A stretch of 14,965 bases of DNA, from positions 1-14,965 of the forward strand of contig WJJU01000619.1 of assembly GCA_014729595.1 (NCBI GenBank), written 5' to 3'. This stretch comes from Chitinivibrionales bacterium (lineage in GTDB: Bacteria; Fibrobacterota; Chitinivibrionia; Chitinivibrionales; WJMI01). Position numbers and translations under genes: made by a program. Within the stretch, counting starts at the first letter, position 1; each line of letters starts with the position of its first letter. The notes below the pieces were generated by a model. That model saw only the letters and a list, made by a program, of their open reading frames with translations, was not told the origin of the DNA and made no database searches. Shown here in pieces: positions 7,119-14,364 of this stretch.

Positions 7119-7153
7119 ATTTCCGGATTTCATCGGTGTTGAAATCCGGAAAT
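7119..7153. repeat. Perfect 14-bp inverted repeat with 7-nt loop
   Basis: ATTTCCGGATTTCA (7119-7132) and TGAAATCCGGAAAT (7140-7153) are exact reverse complements around TCGGTGT. Each arm contains TCCGGA, itself a palindrome. No T-run follows on either strand, which argues against an intrinsic terminator. It could be an operator, a foldback-element or recombination site, or a stable RNA hairpin. It lies 482 bp upstream of the STAS gene. Confidence 0.85.
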
Positions 7154-7547
7154 GGATACTACCTTGGCCATAAGTCAATGTTATTCTATTGCTTAGACAC
7201 ATTTCAACCGGATGTTTACGTGACTATGGGGTCAATGGTAGTCCGCTTTTCATCTACGGTAAGAGGCGAACCCGACTAATCAACGTCACTCCATTTTGTC
7301 TACTTTCGACTTTTATAGTTTAAATGACTCGTTAAGAACTTCGCCCCGACGGCAACCGACCCGTCTTCGCTCCCCCGCGCCCACACCGGCAATGCGAACA
7401 AGCCGCATTGCCGAACCGCACGGTCTCGAGCGATCGCGGAAGCCAACGCCGAATGCCGACCCGGTCCTTGAAAAGAAATGGGTGGGCAGGCAACAGCCTC
7501 GCCTCCCCCTTCGACGCAACAAGAGCCCACCTTCACCGCCGTCGGAG

Positions 7548-7578
7548 TTGCGCAGACAGCCATAACCGCATATATACT
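7548..7578 (+). promoter_or_regulatory. Weak candidate promoter of the STAS gene
   Basis: TTGCGC (7548-7553) is followed by TATATACT, offering TATATA at 17 bp (7571-7576) or TATACT at 19 bp (7573-7578). The start would lie about 50 nt before the ATG at 7635. The -35 match is poor. Confidence 0.3.
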
Positions 7579-7634
7579 TAAAAGAGTAACCCGGGTTGCA
7601 TAATTGATACCTCACCCAATTGAGGGAGACGGAA

Positions 7635-8027
7635 ATGAGAAACGGCAACGCGTCGGTAACACTAACGGTCGATGAAAACGGCGTCGCCCTCGTGCGCATC
7701 TCCGCCCAAGTTATCGTCAATATTCTCGACACCATAATTATGAGAAAGGTACGGGACTACATAAATACCCATGACAAGCCCCTGGTTGTCTTGGACCTTT
7801 CCGGAGTGCGATATCTGGACTCTTTCAGCTTCACTTCGATAATAAAAGTGCGCAATCAGGTGAGGGACAAAGAGGGTGAGCTGGCTTTAAGCGGTCCCAA
7901 TGATGATGTCCTCTATTTATTCGAACTCACTGATTTTCTAAAAGCCGTACCGATTTACATGACTCCGGAGCAAGCGATCAAAGCTCTTGCCGCCGGGAAT
8001 CAAGCCGGCCGAATTATGAATTACTGA
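7635..8027 (+). CDS. STAS-domain protein, anti-sigma factor antagonist type
   Basis: A 130-residue single-domain protein of the SpoIIAA/RsbV type. The conserved core is LVVLDLSGVRYLDSFSF at residues 50-66, where Ser63 occupies the position phosphorylated by partner-switching kinases. The usual DS(S/T)G motif is changed here to DSFS, so the glycine after the phosphosite turn is lost. Such proteins sequester an anti-sigma kinase when unphosphorylated, thereby freeing a sigma factor or controlling another output. No kinase or phosphatase partner lies in the window. The ATG at 7635 is chosen over a TTG five codons earlier because GAGGGAG (7622-7628) lies 6 nt upstream. The C-terminal ~15 residues are beyond the fold and polar. 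It converges with the PilZ gene. Confidence 0.85.
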   Translation: MRNGNASVTLTVDENGVALVRISAQVIVNILDTIIMRKVRDYINTHDKPLVVLDLSGVRYLDSFSFTSIIKVRNQVRDKEGELALSGPNDDVLYLFELTDFLKAVPIYMTPEQAIKALAAGNQAGRIMNY

Positions 8028-8328
8028 AGGTGATTGCAAATAAGCGGCGGCGCATTTACGACGCGACGCCCGGTACTCGCTTCTTCTCCGAGCACTTTCG
8101 CGATGACGGCTATAGCGGCCAACGGCAAAAAGTACTTGCCAAGCGTTGTCATGGTCATGAAAACATGGAATAGTCGCGCCGCAATCCCTGCACCGCGGGG
8201 ACCAGGTGGCGTGCTTGGAGGCGCCGAAGACCAGCAGAGTCGCCCCTCGCCCGCTCATCGCGCTTTATGGATTTTCGCACAAAAATAGGGGCGGTAAGGG
8301 CTATAGATCCCGCATTAGAGCGTGATAA
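8028..8328. other. Convergent intergenic gap between STAS and PilZ genes
   Basis: About 300 bp. Two short frames here (8030-8173 plus, 8021-8158 minus) are in conflict and lack ribosome sites. No clear terminator is seen for either flanking gene, though a CTATTTTT run follows the PilZ stop on the minus strand after a weak GGG/CCC stem. Confidence 0.4.
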
Positions 8329-8703
8329 TCAATTATTGTACCGCTCAATAACTCGCTTCAGCTTGGTTTTCATCTGGTCCGAAAACGGATCGTCGTAGAA
8401 TGCATGTTGCGCACCGTACTGGTAATAGCCTTTCGACAGTTCTTCCACACGGCATACTTTCGCCACCACCGAAAACTTCAAACGCTCATCCGGGTCCGAG
8501 TCGGCGGTGGCAAGGCGGATATATACGTAATCACGCTCATGAAGTTCGTTTGGGGAACGGAAACAGAGCCCACCGAGGCTTATGTTGCACAGTTTTTCGT
8601 TCAGCGCCCGCTCATCGCGCGTGTAGAGCTTCAGAGCCAGGGGGTAGCGTGTATATCGACGCCTCTCGGCAATCGACACTGGCGGATTTTGGGGGGCTTC
8701 CAC
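8329..8703 (-). CDS. PilZ-domain protein, probable c-di-GMP receptor
   Basis: A 124-residue single PilZ domain. Both ligand motifs are present: the arginine motif ERRRYTR at residues 13-19 and the (D/N)xSxxG motif as NISLGG at residues 40-45. These bind the guanine and phosphate groups of c-di-GMP in known PilZ proteins. The remainder shows the alternating beta strands of the barrel (YVYIRLATA, KFSVVAKVCRV, YQYGAQHAF) and a C-terminal helix DQMKTKLKRVIERYN. The start is GTG at 8703, preceded by AAGGA at 6 nt. It lies 171 bp downstream of the HD-GYP gene on the same strand, and the two may share c-di-GMP signalling. The output is not evident since no effector domain is attached. Confidence 0.9.
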   Translation of the reverse strand: MEAPQNPPVSIAERRRYTRYPLALKLYTRDERALNEKLCNISLGGLCFRSPNELHERDYVYIRLATADSDPDERLKFSVVAKVCRVEELSKGYYQYGAQHAFYDDPFSDQMKTKLKRVIERYNN

Positions 8704-8874
8704 GTTCTGTCCTTCCGGTATAAGGGCATCAGAGATCCCTACAAAATAATAGTAGCATCAAGAATGGTCTTATGCAATATTTTTTTCCTTGGGTTTGCGT
8801 TTTGGCGGCGCCGGCTGGAGTATTAAATTGGTTCACTGTTTTCGGGGATGTGTTCGTCCGTACCGTCGTAACGC

Positions 8875-10062
8875 TTACGCCATCTCAAATTTGATATCTC
8901 GTTTGTCGGCGGTATCAATCATCACCGGCTGCTTTAGCCGCTGCCCGCGCATGTCTTCATATAGGATAAGAAGTGGGCGAGACAATTCTTGAGGATTATC
9001 TTTGGCCACCACTCCACCCAGCCTTCTCAGGGTAGGCTCGACCGCCTCGGTAACCCGAACGCGGGCGCCGACGGGATAGACCGGTACAATCGCCAGAAGC
9101 GTTTTGACTATATGACGATTAAGCAGAAGACCGCTCATGCTGATAAGCTTTTTGATCGACCCGCCGATGAGGGTGGAATCACCACCGGCATGATCCGAGA
9201 TTAGTGAGTGATAGGTATCGCACACCGTGACAATTTCGGCGAAACGATGGATCATGTGAGTTCGTGACATGTCTTTTTTCGGAGGACGATTGCTCCCTTT
9301 GAGTCCCAAGGGATAGCCTTTGCCGTTTTGCAGTTCGTGGTGCTGAAGAGCCACGATGGAGCTGTTTGGCGATATTTGCGAATTCTGCGCCAACATAAGA
9401 TGCCCCAGTACCGTATGCTGATGATAGACTTTTTTTTCTTCTTCGGTGAACGATTCCTGCTTTCGAACAAGTTCCCGGGGAAGCGCCATAAGACCGACGT
9501 GATAATTCAACGCTCCAACTCCCAATTGCTTCATTTCTTCATACGGAAGACTATGCTTTTTGCCTATGCACAATGCGGTTATGGCCACATTAACGGAATG
9601 TGCATAAAAAAAACCGCCGGTCTTCTTTAGGGCGGCCAAATTCAACACGACGTCCGGCTGCCCCATAATCTCTTCGAGAACGGTTTCGAGTTGACGGCTG
9701 ATTGTGGGATTCATGATATACTGATTGAGGTCGCGGCGGTGCTCAAATATGAATTTATGGATCTCTTGTCTGCTGTCTACGCGGAAACGGGCCATGACCT
9801 TTGCGATCTTGGCGGCTGATTCCTCGGTGGAAGCGCTGAGTTCCGCATGGGTTTTAGGCGATACGATTGTCTCGTCCGGACGCACCTGCTCCGTTCCGGG
9901 TACATCGATCAACAAAGTCTCGTAACCGAGGTCCTTAAGGCGTTGCTTGTATTTTTGGGTTACGCGGTATCCCGCATGAAGCAAAACTTTGCCCGAGTGA
10001 GTTATCAGCGATTCACCAAGGAGCATATCATCGGTAATATCATCGATTTTATAGCGTACCAT
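8875..10062 (-). CDS. HD-GYP domain protein with degenerate HD dyad
   Basis: A 395-residue protein. Residues 1-90 resemble the short beta-rich N-terminal domain common in HD-GYP proteins, 91-135 are helical and ~150-320 form the HD-GYP domain. Retained marks are His155 (YAHSVNVA), His216 (HTVLG), the HHELQNGKGYP block at 241-251 and CDTYHSL at 281-287. The diagnostic GALLHDIGK is here GALNYHVGL (183-191): the metal-binding His-Asp pair is Tyr-His and the following Lys is Leu. Active family members hydrolyse c-di-GMP with two or three metals bound by these residues, so this one is probably catalytically impaired and may act as a sensor or scaffold. The ATG at 10062 is preferred over a TTG two codons upstream. 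Transcription likely starts at the strong promoter at 10171-10199. Confidence 0.9.
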   Translation of the reverse strand: MVRYKIDDITDDMLLGESLITHSGKVLLHAGYRVTQKYKQRLKDLGYETLLIDVPGTEQVRPDETIVSPKTHAELSASTEESAAKIAKVMARFRVDSRQEIHKFIFEHRRDLNQYIMNPTISRQLETVLEEIMGQPDVVLNLAALKKTGGFFYAHSVNVAITALCIGKKHSLPYEEMKQLGVGALNYHVGLMALPRELVRKQESFTEEEKKVYHQHTVLGHLMLAQNSQISPNSSIVALQHHELQNGKGYPLGLKGSNRPPKKDMSRTHMIHRFAEIVTVCDTYHSLISDHAGGDSTLIGGSIKKLISMSGLLLNRHIVKTLLAIVPVYPVGARVRVTEAVEPTLRRLGGVVAKDNPQELSRPLLILYEDMRGQRLKQPVMIDTADKRDIKFEMA

Positions 10063-10090
10063 ACACAAATTTCCCGGTCGCTCGACGGGA

Positions 10091-10123
10091 GCATGATGCG
10101 TATTCCATCATGCGTCGCGACGC
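10091..10123. repeat. Inverted repeat and palindrome in the HD-GYP leader
   Basis: GCATGATG (10091-10098) and CATCATGC (10106-10113) are perfect 8-bp arms with a 7-nt loop. The palindrome GCGTCGCGACGC (10112-10123) overlaps them by two bases. Both lie in the predicted 5' leader 30-60 nt ahead of the ATG, where they could be mutually exclusive RNA stems or protein-binding sites. Confidence 0.55.
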
Positions 10124-10170
10124 TGCGGACCGGTTTGGAAACGAGAAACCAGGAGCCGGCGTATGGTCTC

Positions 10171-10199
10171 ATTATACAGTAGCCGTTTAGGCGAGTCAA
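10171..10199 (-). promoter_or_regulatory. Near-consensus sigma-70 promoter of the HD-GYP gene
   Basis: On the minus strand TTGACT (10199-10194) and TATAAT (10176-10171) match eleven of twelve consensus bases with an ideal 17-bp spacer. The start would be near 10164, about 100 nt before the ATG at 10062. It is the best promoter in the window. Confidence 0.8.
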
Positions 10200-10394
10200 G
10201 CTACGTGGGGGGGTCCGGTATTTGGTTCCAAAATTAAGCCCCGCCGAAGGCGCCGAGCCGGACGCGAGGCGTGAAATTAGGCGGTATTCGCGGTTGGCGG
10301 CCGTGCCGAATGGGGTTTCCGGACAGGCTCTAAATAACCGGCAGTCCTCGAATTGTATGTTCCTCGGATACCAAGTTTGCTTACGCGCTCACAT

Positions 10395-11897
10395 TCATGC
10401 ATGGGCCGCGTCGTAATCGCGTTTCACCCGCGCGGCCCGCGCATAGAGCCGTTCGTACTCTCCCCCCATGTTTTTCCACGAAAAATCGCGTCGCATGGCC
10501 GCCTTCATCATTTTAACCATGTGTTTGGGACGATCGTAGTAGGTGCTGACCGCCCAGCCGATCGTATCGTGCAGGGCCTGCGGGGTAGCGTCGTAAAACT
10601 TAAAGCCCGTCCCGTCGCCCGTCGATTCGTCATACTGCTCAACCGTGTCTTCCAACCCTCCCGTTGCCCGCACAATCGGCGGCGTGCCGTAGCGCAAGGC
10701 GTAGAGTTGGTTGAGTCCGCAGGGCTCGAACAGCGAGGGCATAAGCAAAAAATCGGCGCCGGCCGTAATCAGATGCGCCCGTTCGTTACTGAATCCGATA
10801 TATGAGCCCACCCGGCCCGGCCGACGGAACGGGAGAGCACCGAAGTATTCCTGCGATCGATGCTCGCCACTGCCGAGGATCACGAATTGGACCTTCATGT
10901 GGTCCAGCACCTTCTCTATCGCTTCACGGATAAGATTCAAGCCCTTTTGCTCGACGAATCGGCCGACGAAGCCGAGGATGCAGACATCTTCTTGTTGCTC
11001 CAACCCGAACACCTCTTGAAGAGCCCGCTTGCAGGTGGCTTTCCCTGAAAAATCCCGCATGGTGAACCGTGCCGGTATGTTCGGATCCCGCTGAGGTGAC
11101 CAGGAATTGTAATCGACGCCGTTGAGTAGTCCAATGAATCGATCACCTTTGTCGGATAAATACGGCGCCAAACCAAACCCGCCATACGGACGAGTGATTT
11201 CACGCGCATGGGTGGGGCTGACCGTCGTAACCAAATCAGCGTTTTTTATACCGCCTTTGAGAAAATTGATTTGCTCCCAAGCCTCAAAACTATCCGGTGT
11301 GTACTGTGCCTCTCCAAGCCCAAGGTATGGATAGTGCGCAGCGTTATAGACCCCTTGGTGAGCAATGTTATGGATAGTCAAGACCGATGCGGCACGGCCC
11401 AAATCGGTATTGTTCCAGAACCAGGTTTTAAGGTATGCCGCGGTCGGGGCGGCGGGCCAATCATGCGCATGAACAATATCCGGTGAAAAGCCGGTATCCA
11501 TACAGACTTGCAGGGCGGCCCGACAGAAAAAGCCGAATCGCTCGGGATTATCGTCGTAATCATGCATGACGCGATCGTGGTAAATGCCTTCGCGCGCAAA
11601 GAAATGCTCATGCCGAATAAGGTAGACCGGGACATTGCCCCTCCCGCGCGCACTATCGACCGCGCACCACTCCTCTCCTACTCCCATCCGAACACACATC
11701 GACTCCAAAACCGGCCGCGTACGAACCTCTTCGCCGGATAAGAAGCCGTAATATGGAAGAACTATTCTGGGATCATGACCACAACGCCGCAACTCGGCGG
11801 CAAGCCCGGCTACGGCGTCGGCCAATCCCCCCACCTTGGCCCAGGGCGCATACTCCGAAACAACAAAAAGAATGCGCAATTTGCTGTGGTCCGCCAC
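10395..11897 (-). CDS. glgA: Glycogen (starch) synthase, GT5 family
   Basis: A full-length 500-residue GlgA. It transfers glucose from ADP-glucose (possibly UDP-glucose) to the end of an alpha-1,4-glucan in the cytoplasm. Landmarks are the N-terminal sugar-nucleotide loop KVGGLADAV (21-29; the usual Thr after Lys is Val), HAHDWPAA (143-150), the HNIAHQG stretch (176-182) and VGRFVEQKG (311-319). The C-terminal catalytic block is FEPCGLNQLYALRYGT (390-405), with Glu391 the conserved acidic residue, followed by ATGGLEDTV (411-419). The GTG start at 11897 has AGGAGG about 8 nt upstream. The gene follows glgB by 27 nt, so the two form one transcription unit for making branched storage glucan. No glgC is visible. 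Confidence 0.96.
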   Translation of the reverse strand: MADHSKLRILFVVSEYAPWAKVGGLADAVAGLAAELRRCGHDPRIVLPYYGFLSGEEVRTRPVLESMCVRMGVGEEWCAVDSARGRGNVPVYLIRHEHFFAREGIYHDRVMHDYDDNPERFGFFCRAALQVCMDTGFSPDIVHAHDWPAAPTAAYLKTWFWNNTDLGRAASVLTIHNIAHQGVYNAAHYPYLGLGEAQYTPDSFEAWEQINFLKGGIKNADLVTTVSPTHAREITRPYGGFGLAPYLSDKGDRFIGLLNGVDYNSWSPQRDPNIPARFTMRDFSGKATCKRALQEVFGLEQQEDVCILGFVGRFVEQKGLNLIREAIEKVLDHMKVQFVILGSGEHRSQEYFGALPFRRPGRVGSYIGFSNERAHLITAGADFLLMPSLFEPCGLNQLYALRYGTPPIVRATGGLEDTVEQYDESTGDGTGFKFYDATPQALHDTIGWAVSTYYDRPKHMVKMMKAAMRRDFSWKNMGGEYERLYARAARVKRDYDAAHA

Positions 11898-11924
11898 GTC
11901 CTTTCCTCCTGTCCTTTCTCCGAT

Positions 11925-14210
11925 TTACCGCCGCCACTTGAAACCAACTACACTAAGCGGAGGCAACGTCAGGTGAAGAGTGTAATTATAGCCGTGCCAA
12001 GGCGTTTCCGAGGCGCGAAGCCCTCCCCAATTGCCGTGCCCCGACCCTCCGTACGCTTCGGCGTCCGAGTTAAGGATCTCTTCGTAATAGCCGCTGTGAG
12101 GTACTCCAATGAGATAGTCATGACGAACGACCGGAGCAAAATTGCACGCAAAAACCAATAGATTATGCCACTCGGCGCCATGTCTAATGAATGAAACGAT
12201 ATTGCCGTCACGATCGTTATGATCGATCCACGTAAACCCGCTTTCATCAAAGTCATGCTCCCACAGCGCGGGTTCATTGCGATAGAGACGATTAAGATCG
12301 CATACCAGCCGATGGAGTCCCTGATGAAGCCATGAATCCTCTTCGGCGCCCTCGAGGAGATGCCAGTCGATCGAGCGCTGTTCCCACCATTCCCCGTGCA
12401 TTCCGAATTCTCCGCCCTGAAACAGCAATTTCTTGCCGGGATGAGCATACATGTACGCCAAAAGGGAACGAAGATTGGCGAATTTGGACCAATGGTCACC
12501 CGGCATCTTCTGGAGCAAACTCCGTTTGCCATGTACCACTTCATCGTGACTTAAAACCAGTACAAAATTTTCGGTGAATGCATACCAAAGCCCAAAGGTG
12601 ATCTGGTCATGATGGTACTTGCGGTAGACGGGATCTTTGGAGAAATATGTCAGGGTGTCGTGCATCCATCCCATGTTCCATTTGTAGGTAAAACCGAGGC
12701 CGCCGAGATAGGTCGGCCGACTAACCATGGGCCAGGCGGTACTCTCTTCTGCAATGGTCATCACGCCCGGAAATTGCGTGTGAACGTGATAGTTGACAGC
12801 CTTCAAAAAATCCACGGCTTCGATATTGTCGACTCCGCCGTACTTGTTGGGTATCCACTCACCTTCACGCCGACTGTAGTTTCGGTAGAGCATCGACGCC
12901 ACCGCATCGACCCGAAGTCCGTCGACATGAAATTTTTCGCACCAAAACAAAGCATTGGCAAGCAAAAAATTTCGCACCTCATGACGCCCGTAGTTGAAGA
13001 TCAGGGTACCCCAGTCCTGATGTTCTCCCTCACGGGGATCCTGGTGCTCATAAAGACAGGTTCCATCGAATCGTGGCAGACCGAACTGGTCTTTAGGGAA
13101 ATGACCGGGCACCCAATCGATAATAACGCCGATACCGTGTCGGTGAAGGTTGTCTACAAAACGCTGGAAAACCCGCGGATCGCCGAAACGATGATTCGGT
13201 GCATAAAATCCGCTGACCTGGTAGCCCCACGAAGGTTCGTAGGGATGTTCCTGGACGGGAAGCAACTCTACGTGAGTAAAACCCGCCTCTTTGACGTAAG
13301 CTATGAGTTGCGCGGCCAGATCGTCGTAGCTGAGCCATTCGCCGTTTGCTCCGCGGCGCCATGAGCCCAAATGGACCTCGTAGATGCTCAAGGGCCGTTG
13401 AAGAAGATCCTGACCGGCCCTGTCGGCCATCCAGGATTCATCCGCCCACGGATAAGCATCCAAATCGAAGACAACGCCGGCATGATTCGGGAAAGGCTCT
13501 TGATAATAGCCGTAAGGATCGGTCTTCAAAAGCAGGGAGCCGTCGCGTACCTTGATTTCGTATTTATAGACGGCGCCTTCGCCGATTCCCGGAATAAAGA
13601 GTTCCCATACCCCCGAGGAGCCCAACAATCGCATTTGGTGCACTCGTCCGTCCCAACCATTGAAATCGCCTACGACTGAAACCCGACGCGCGTTTGGAGC
13701 CCAAACCGCGAAAACAACGCCCTCGACCCCATCGATCGTACGAATGTGTGATCCCAGATCCTCGTAGATTTTTAGATGGTTCCCTTCGCCGAATAGGTAC
13801 CGCGCTTCTTCGCTCATCAATGGAAGACAGCCGTACGAATCAGCCTCCAGCGTCGTGCTTCCATCCGGCCGGGTTATGCGAAGGTCGTATGGGAACAATC
13901 GATTTGACCCGGATATAATCCCAACAAATAATCCGTCATCATGTACCGGTTCCATCCGAGCGACAACGCGATCTTCTCCGCGCGGAAGCACCTCAATCGA
14001 CCGTGCCTCCGGACGGAAAGCTCGCACACTGATCCCGGCTTCTTCCGGATGCATGCCCAGAACGGCAAACGGATCACGCGTATCGCTTTCGACGATCTCT
14101 TTGATTTGCTCGGGAGTCAGGAGCGATTCGGGGCTGAGAGAGGTTTTGGAGGAGTTTTTGGCATTGTTGATTTCTTCGCTTCCTGTTGGTGGACGCGTGT
14201 TGGCTTGCAT
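11925..14210 (-). CDS. glgB: 1,4-alpha-glucan (glycogen) branching enzyme, GH13
   Basis: A 761-residue GlgB that cuts alpha-1,4 chains and rejoins them as alpha-1,6 branches. Order: a disordered, Ser/Asn-rich start (1-30), an N1 carbohydrate-binding domain (~40-130), a CBM48-type domain (~150-255, with VVGDFNGWDGR), the GH13 barrel (~275-625) and a C-terminal beta domain. Catalytic residues by motif: Asp435 (GLRVDAVASM, nucleophile), Glu488 (TIAEEST, acid/base) and Asp556 (LSHDEVVHGK). The length fits the long N1-bearing GlgB class (about 730). The frame extends up to an ATG at 14345, but that would start inside the predicted promoter. The ATG at 14210 is preferred because AGGGA lies 7 nt upstream; an ATG at 14216 is possible. 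It precedes glgA by 27 nt. Confidence 0.97.
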   Translation of the reverse strand: MQANTRPPTGSEEINNAKNSSKTSLSPESLLTPEQIKEIVESDTRDPFAVLGMHPEEAGISVRAFRPEARSIEVLPRGEDRVVARMEPVHDDGLFVGIISGSNRLFPYDLRITRPDGSTTLEADSYGCLPLMSEEARYLFGEGNHLKIYEDLGSHIRTIDGVEGVVFAVWAPNARRVSVVGDFNGWDGRVHQMRLLGSSGVWELFIPGIGEGAVYKYEIKVRDGSLLLKTDPYGYYQEPFPNHAGVVFDLDAYPWADESWMADRAGQDLLQRPLSIYEVHLGSWRRGANGEWLSYDDLAAQLIAYVKEAGFTHVELLPVQEHPYEPSWGYQVSGFYAPNHRFGDPRVFQRFVDNLHRHGIGVIIDWVPGHFPKDQFGLPRFDGTCLYEHQDPREGEHQDWGTLIFNYGRHEVRNFLLANALFWCEKFHVDGLRVDAVASMLYRNYSRREGEWIPNKYGGVDNIEAVDFLKAVNYHVHTQFPGVMTIAEESTAWPMVSRPTYLGGLGFTYKWNMGWMHDTLTYFSKDPVYRKYHHDQITFGLWYAFTENFVLVLSHDEVVHGKRSLLQKMPGDHWSKFANLRSLLAYMYAHPGKKLLFQGGEFGMHGEWWEQRSIDWHLLEGAEEDSWLHQGLHRLVCDLNRLYRNEPALWEHDFDESGFTWIDHNDRDGNIVSFIRHGAEWHNLLVFACNFAPVVRHDYLIGVPHSGYYEEILNSDAEAYGGSGHGNWGGLRASETPWHGYNYTLHLTLPPLSVVGFKWRR

Positions 14211-14302
14211 TGTCATATCCCTTATTGTTGGTGTTCGTGAGCCGCAGCCAAACAGCGAATGTGCGGAACTGGAACTTGGTGACCCCTTATCCCGGGTCCT
14301 TA

Positions 14303-14331
14303 ATAATAGATTTATCCAAGATTCTTTGCAA
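14303..14331 (-). promoter_or_regulatory. Candidate promoter of glgB-glgA
   Basis: On the minus strand TTGCAA (14331-14326) and TATTAT (14308-14303) are spaced by 17 bp. The start would be near 14296, giving a leader of about 85 nt that contains a small GACCC/GGGTC hairpin. Confidence 0.5.
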
Positions 14332-14349
14332 GAACAATCATGCAAGAAC
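14327..14349. repeat. Two 9-bp direct repeats at the glgB promoter
   Basis: TGCAAGAAC occurs at 14327-14335 and again at 14341-14349, a 14-bp period. One copy overlaps the predicted -35 element and the other lies just upstream, as expected for tandem binding sites of a regulator. Two copies this short could also be chance. Confidence 0.4.
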
Positions 14350-14364
14350 GACCTAAAGCGCCCG

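Larger units (their letters stand above)
6501..7634. other. 1.1-kb stretch with no convincing gene
   Basis: Open frames of 87-206 codons occur here on both strands and overlap each other in conflicting frames. None has a ribosome site, recognisable motif or protein-like composition, so I call no gene. The region does hold compact inverted repeats at 6651-6775 and a perfect 14-bp inverted repeat at 7119-7153, listed separately. It may be decayed sequence, an uncharacterised structured RNA or a long regulatory region ahead of the STAS gene. Confidence 0.5.
10063..10394 (-). other. Leader and intergenic region between glgA and the HD-GYP gene
   Basis: A 332-bp gap. The part next to the HD-GYP gene holds its promoter and a ~100-nt leader with inverted repeats, listed separately. 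The part after the glgA stop (10200-10394) shows only a small CGCC-TTC-GGCG stem near 10242-10252, without a proper T-run, so where glgA transcription ends is unclear. Confidence 0.5.

Noticed and set aside
6553..7202. Three overlapping open frames (119 codons plus; 123 and 206 codons minus)
   Set aside because: They conflict with each other, have no ribosome sites and no recognisable motifs or protein-like composition.
7296..7735. Open frames on both strands ahead of the STAS gene
   Set aside because: Proline/arginine-rich low-quality translations overlapping the promoter region and the STAS gene itself.
8021..8173. A 45-residue minus-strand frame with a hydrophobic stretch (KYFLPLAAIAVIAKVLG) and a 47-residue plus-strand GTG frame
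   Set aside because: The two overlap each other almost fully, neither has a proper ribosome site, and one overlaps the STAS stop. The minus frame looks mildly protein-like and would merit a homology search.
10242..10252. Small CGCC-TTC-GGCG stem as a glgA terminator
   Set aside because: Only four base pairs, and the following minus-strand sequence is GGGGCTTAATTTT rather than an immediate T-run.
12609..13364. 251-codon plus-strand open frame
   Set aside because: Fully antisense to the catalytic part of glgB, which has unambiguous GH13 motifs.
14211..14345. Longer glgB N-terminus starting at 14345
   Set aside because: It would place the start codon upstream of the predicted promoter, adds an unusual Cys/Ser-rich segment, and lacks a ribosome site; the ATG at 14210 has AGGGA at good spacing.
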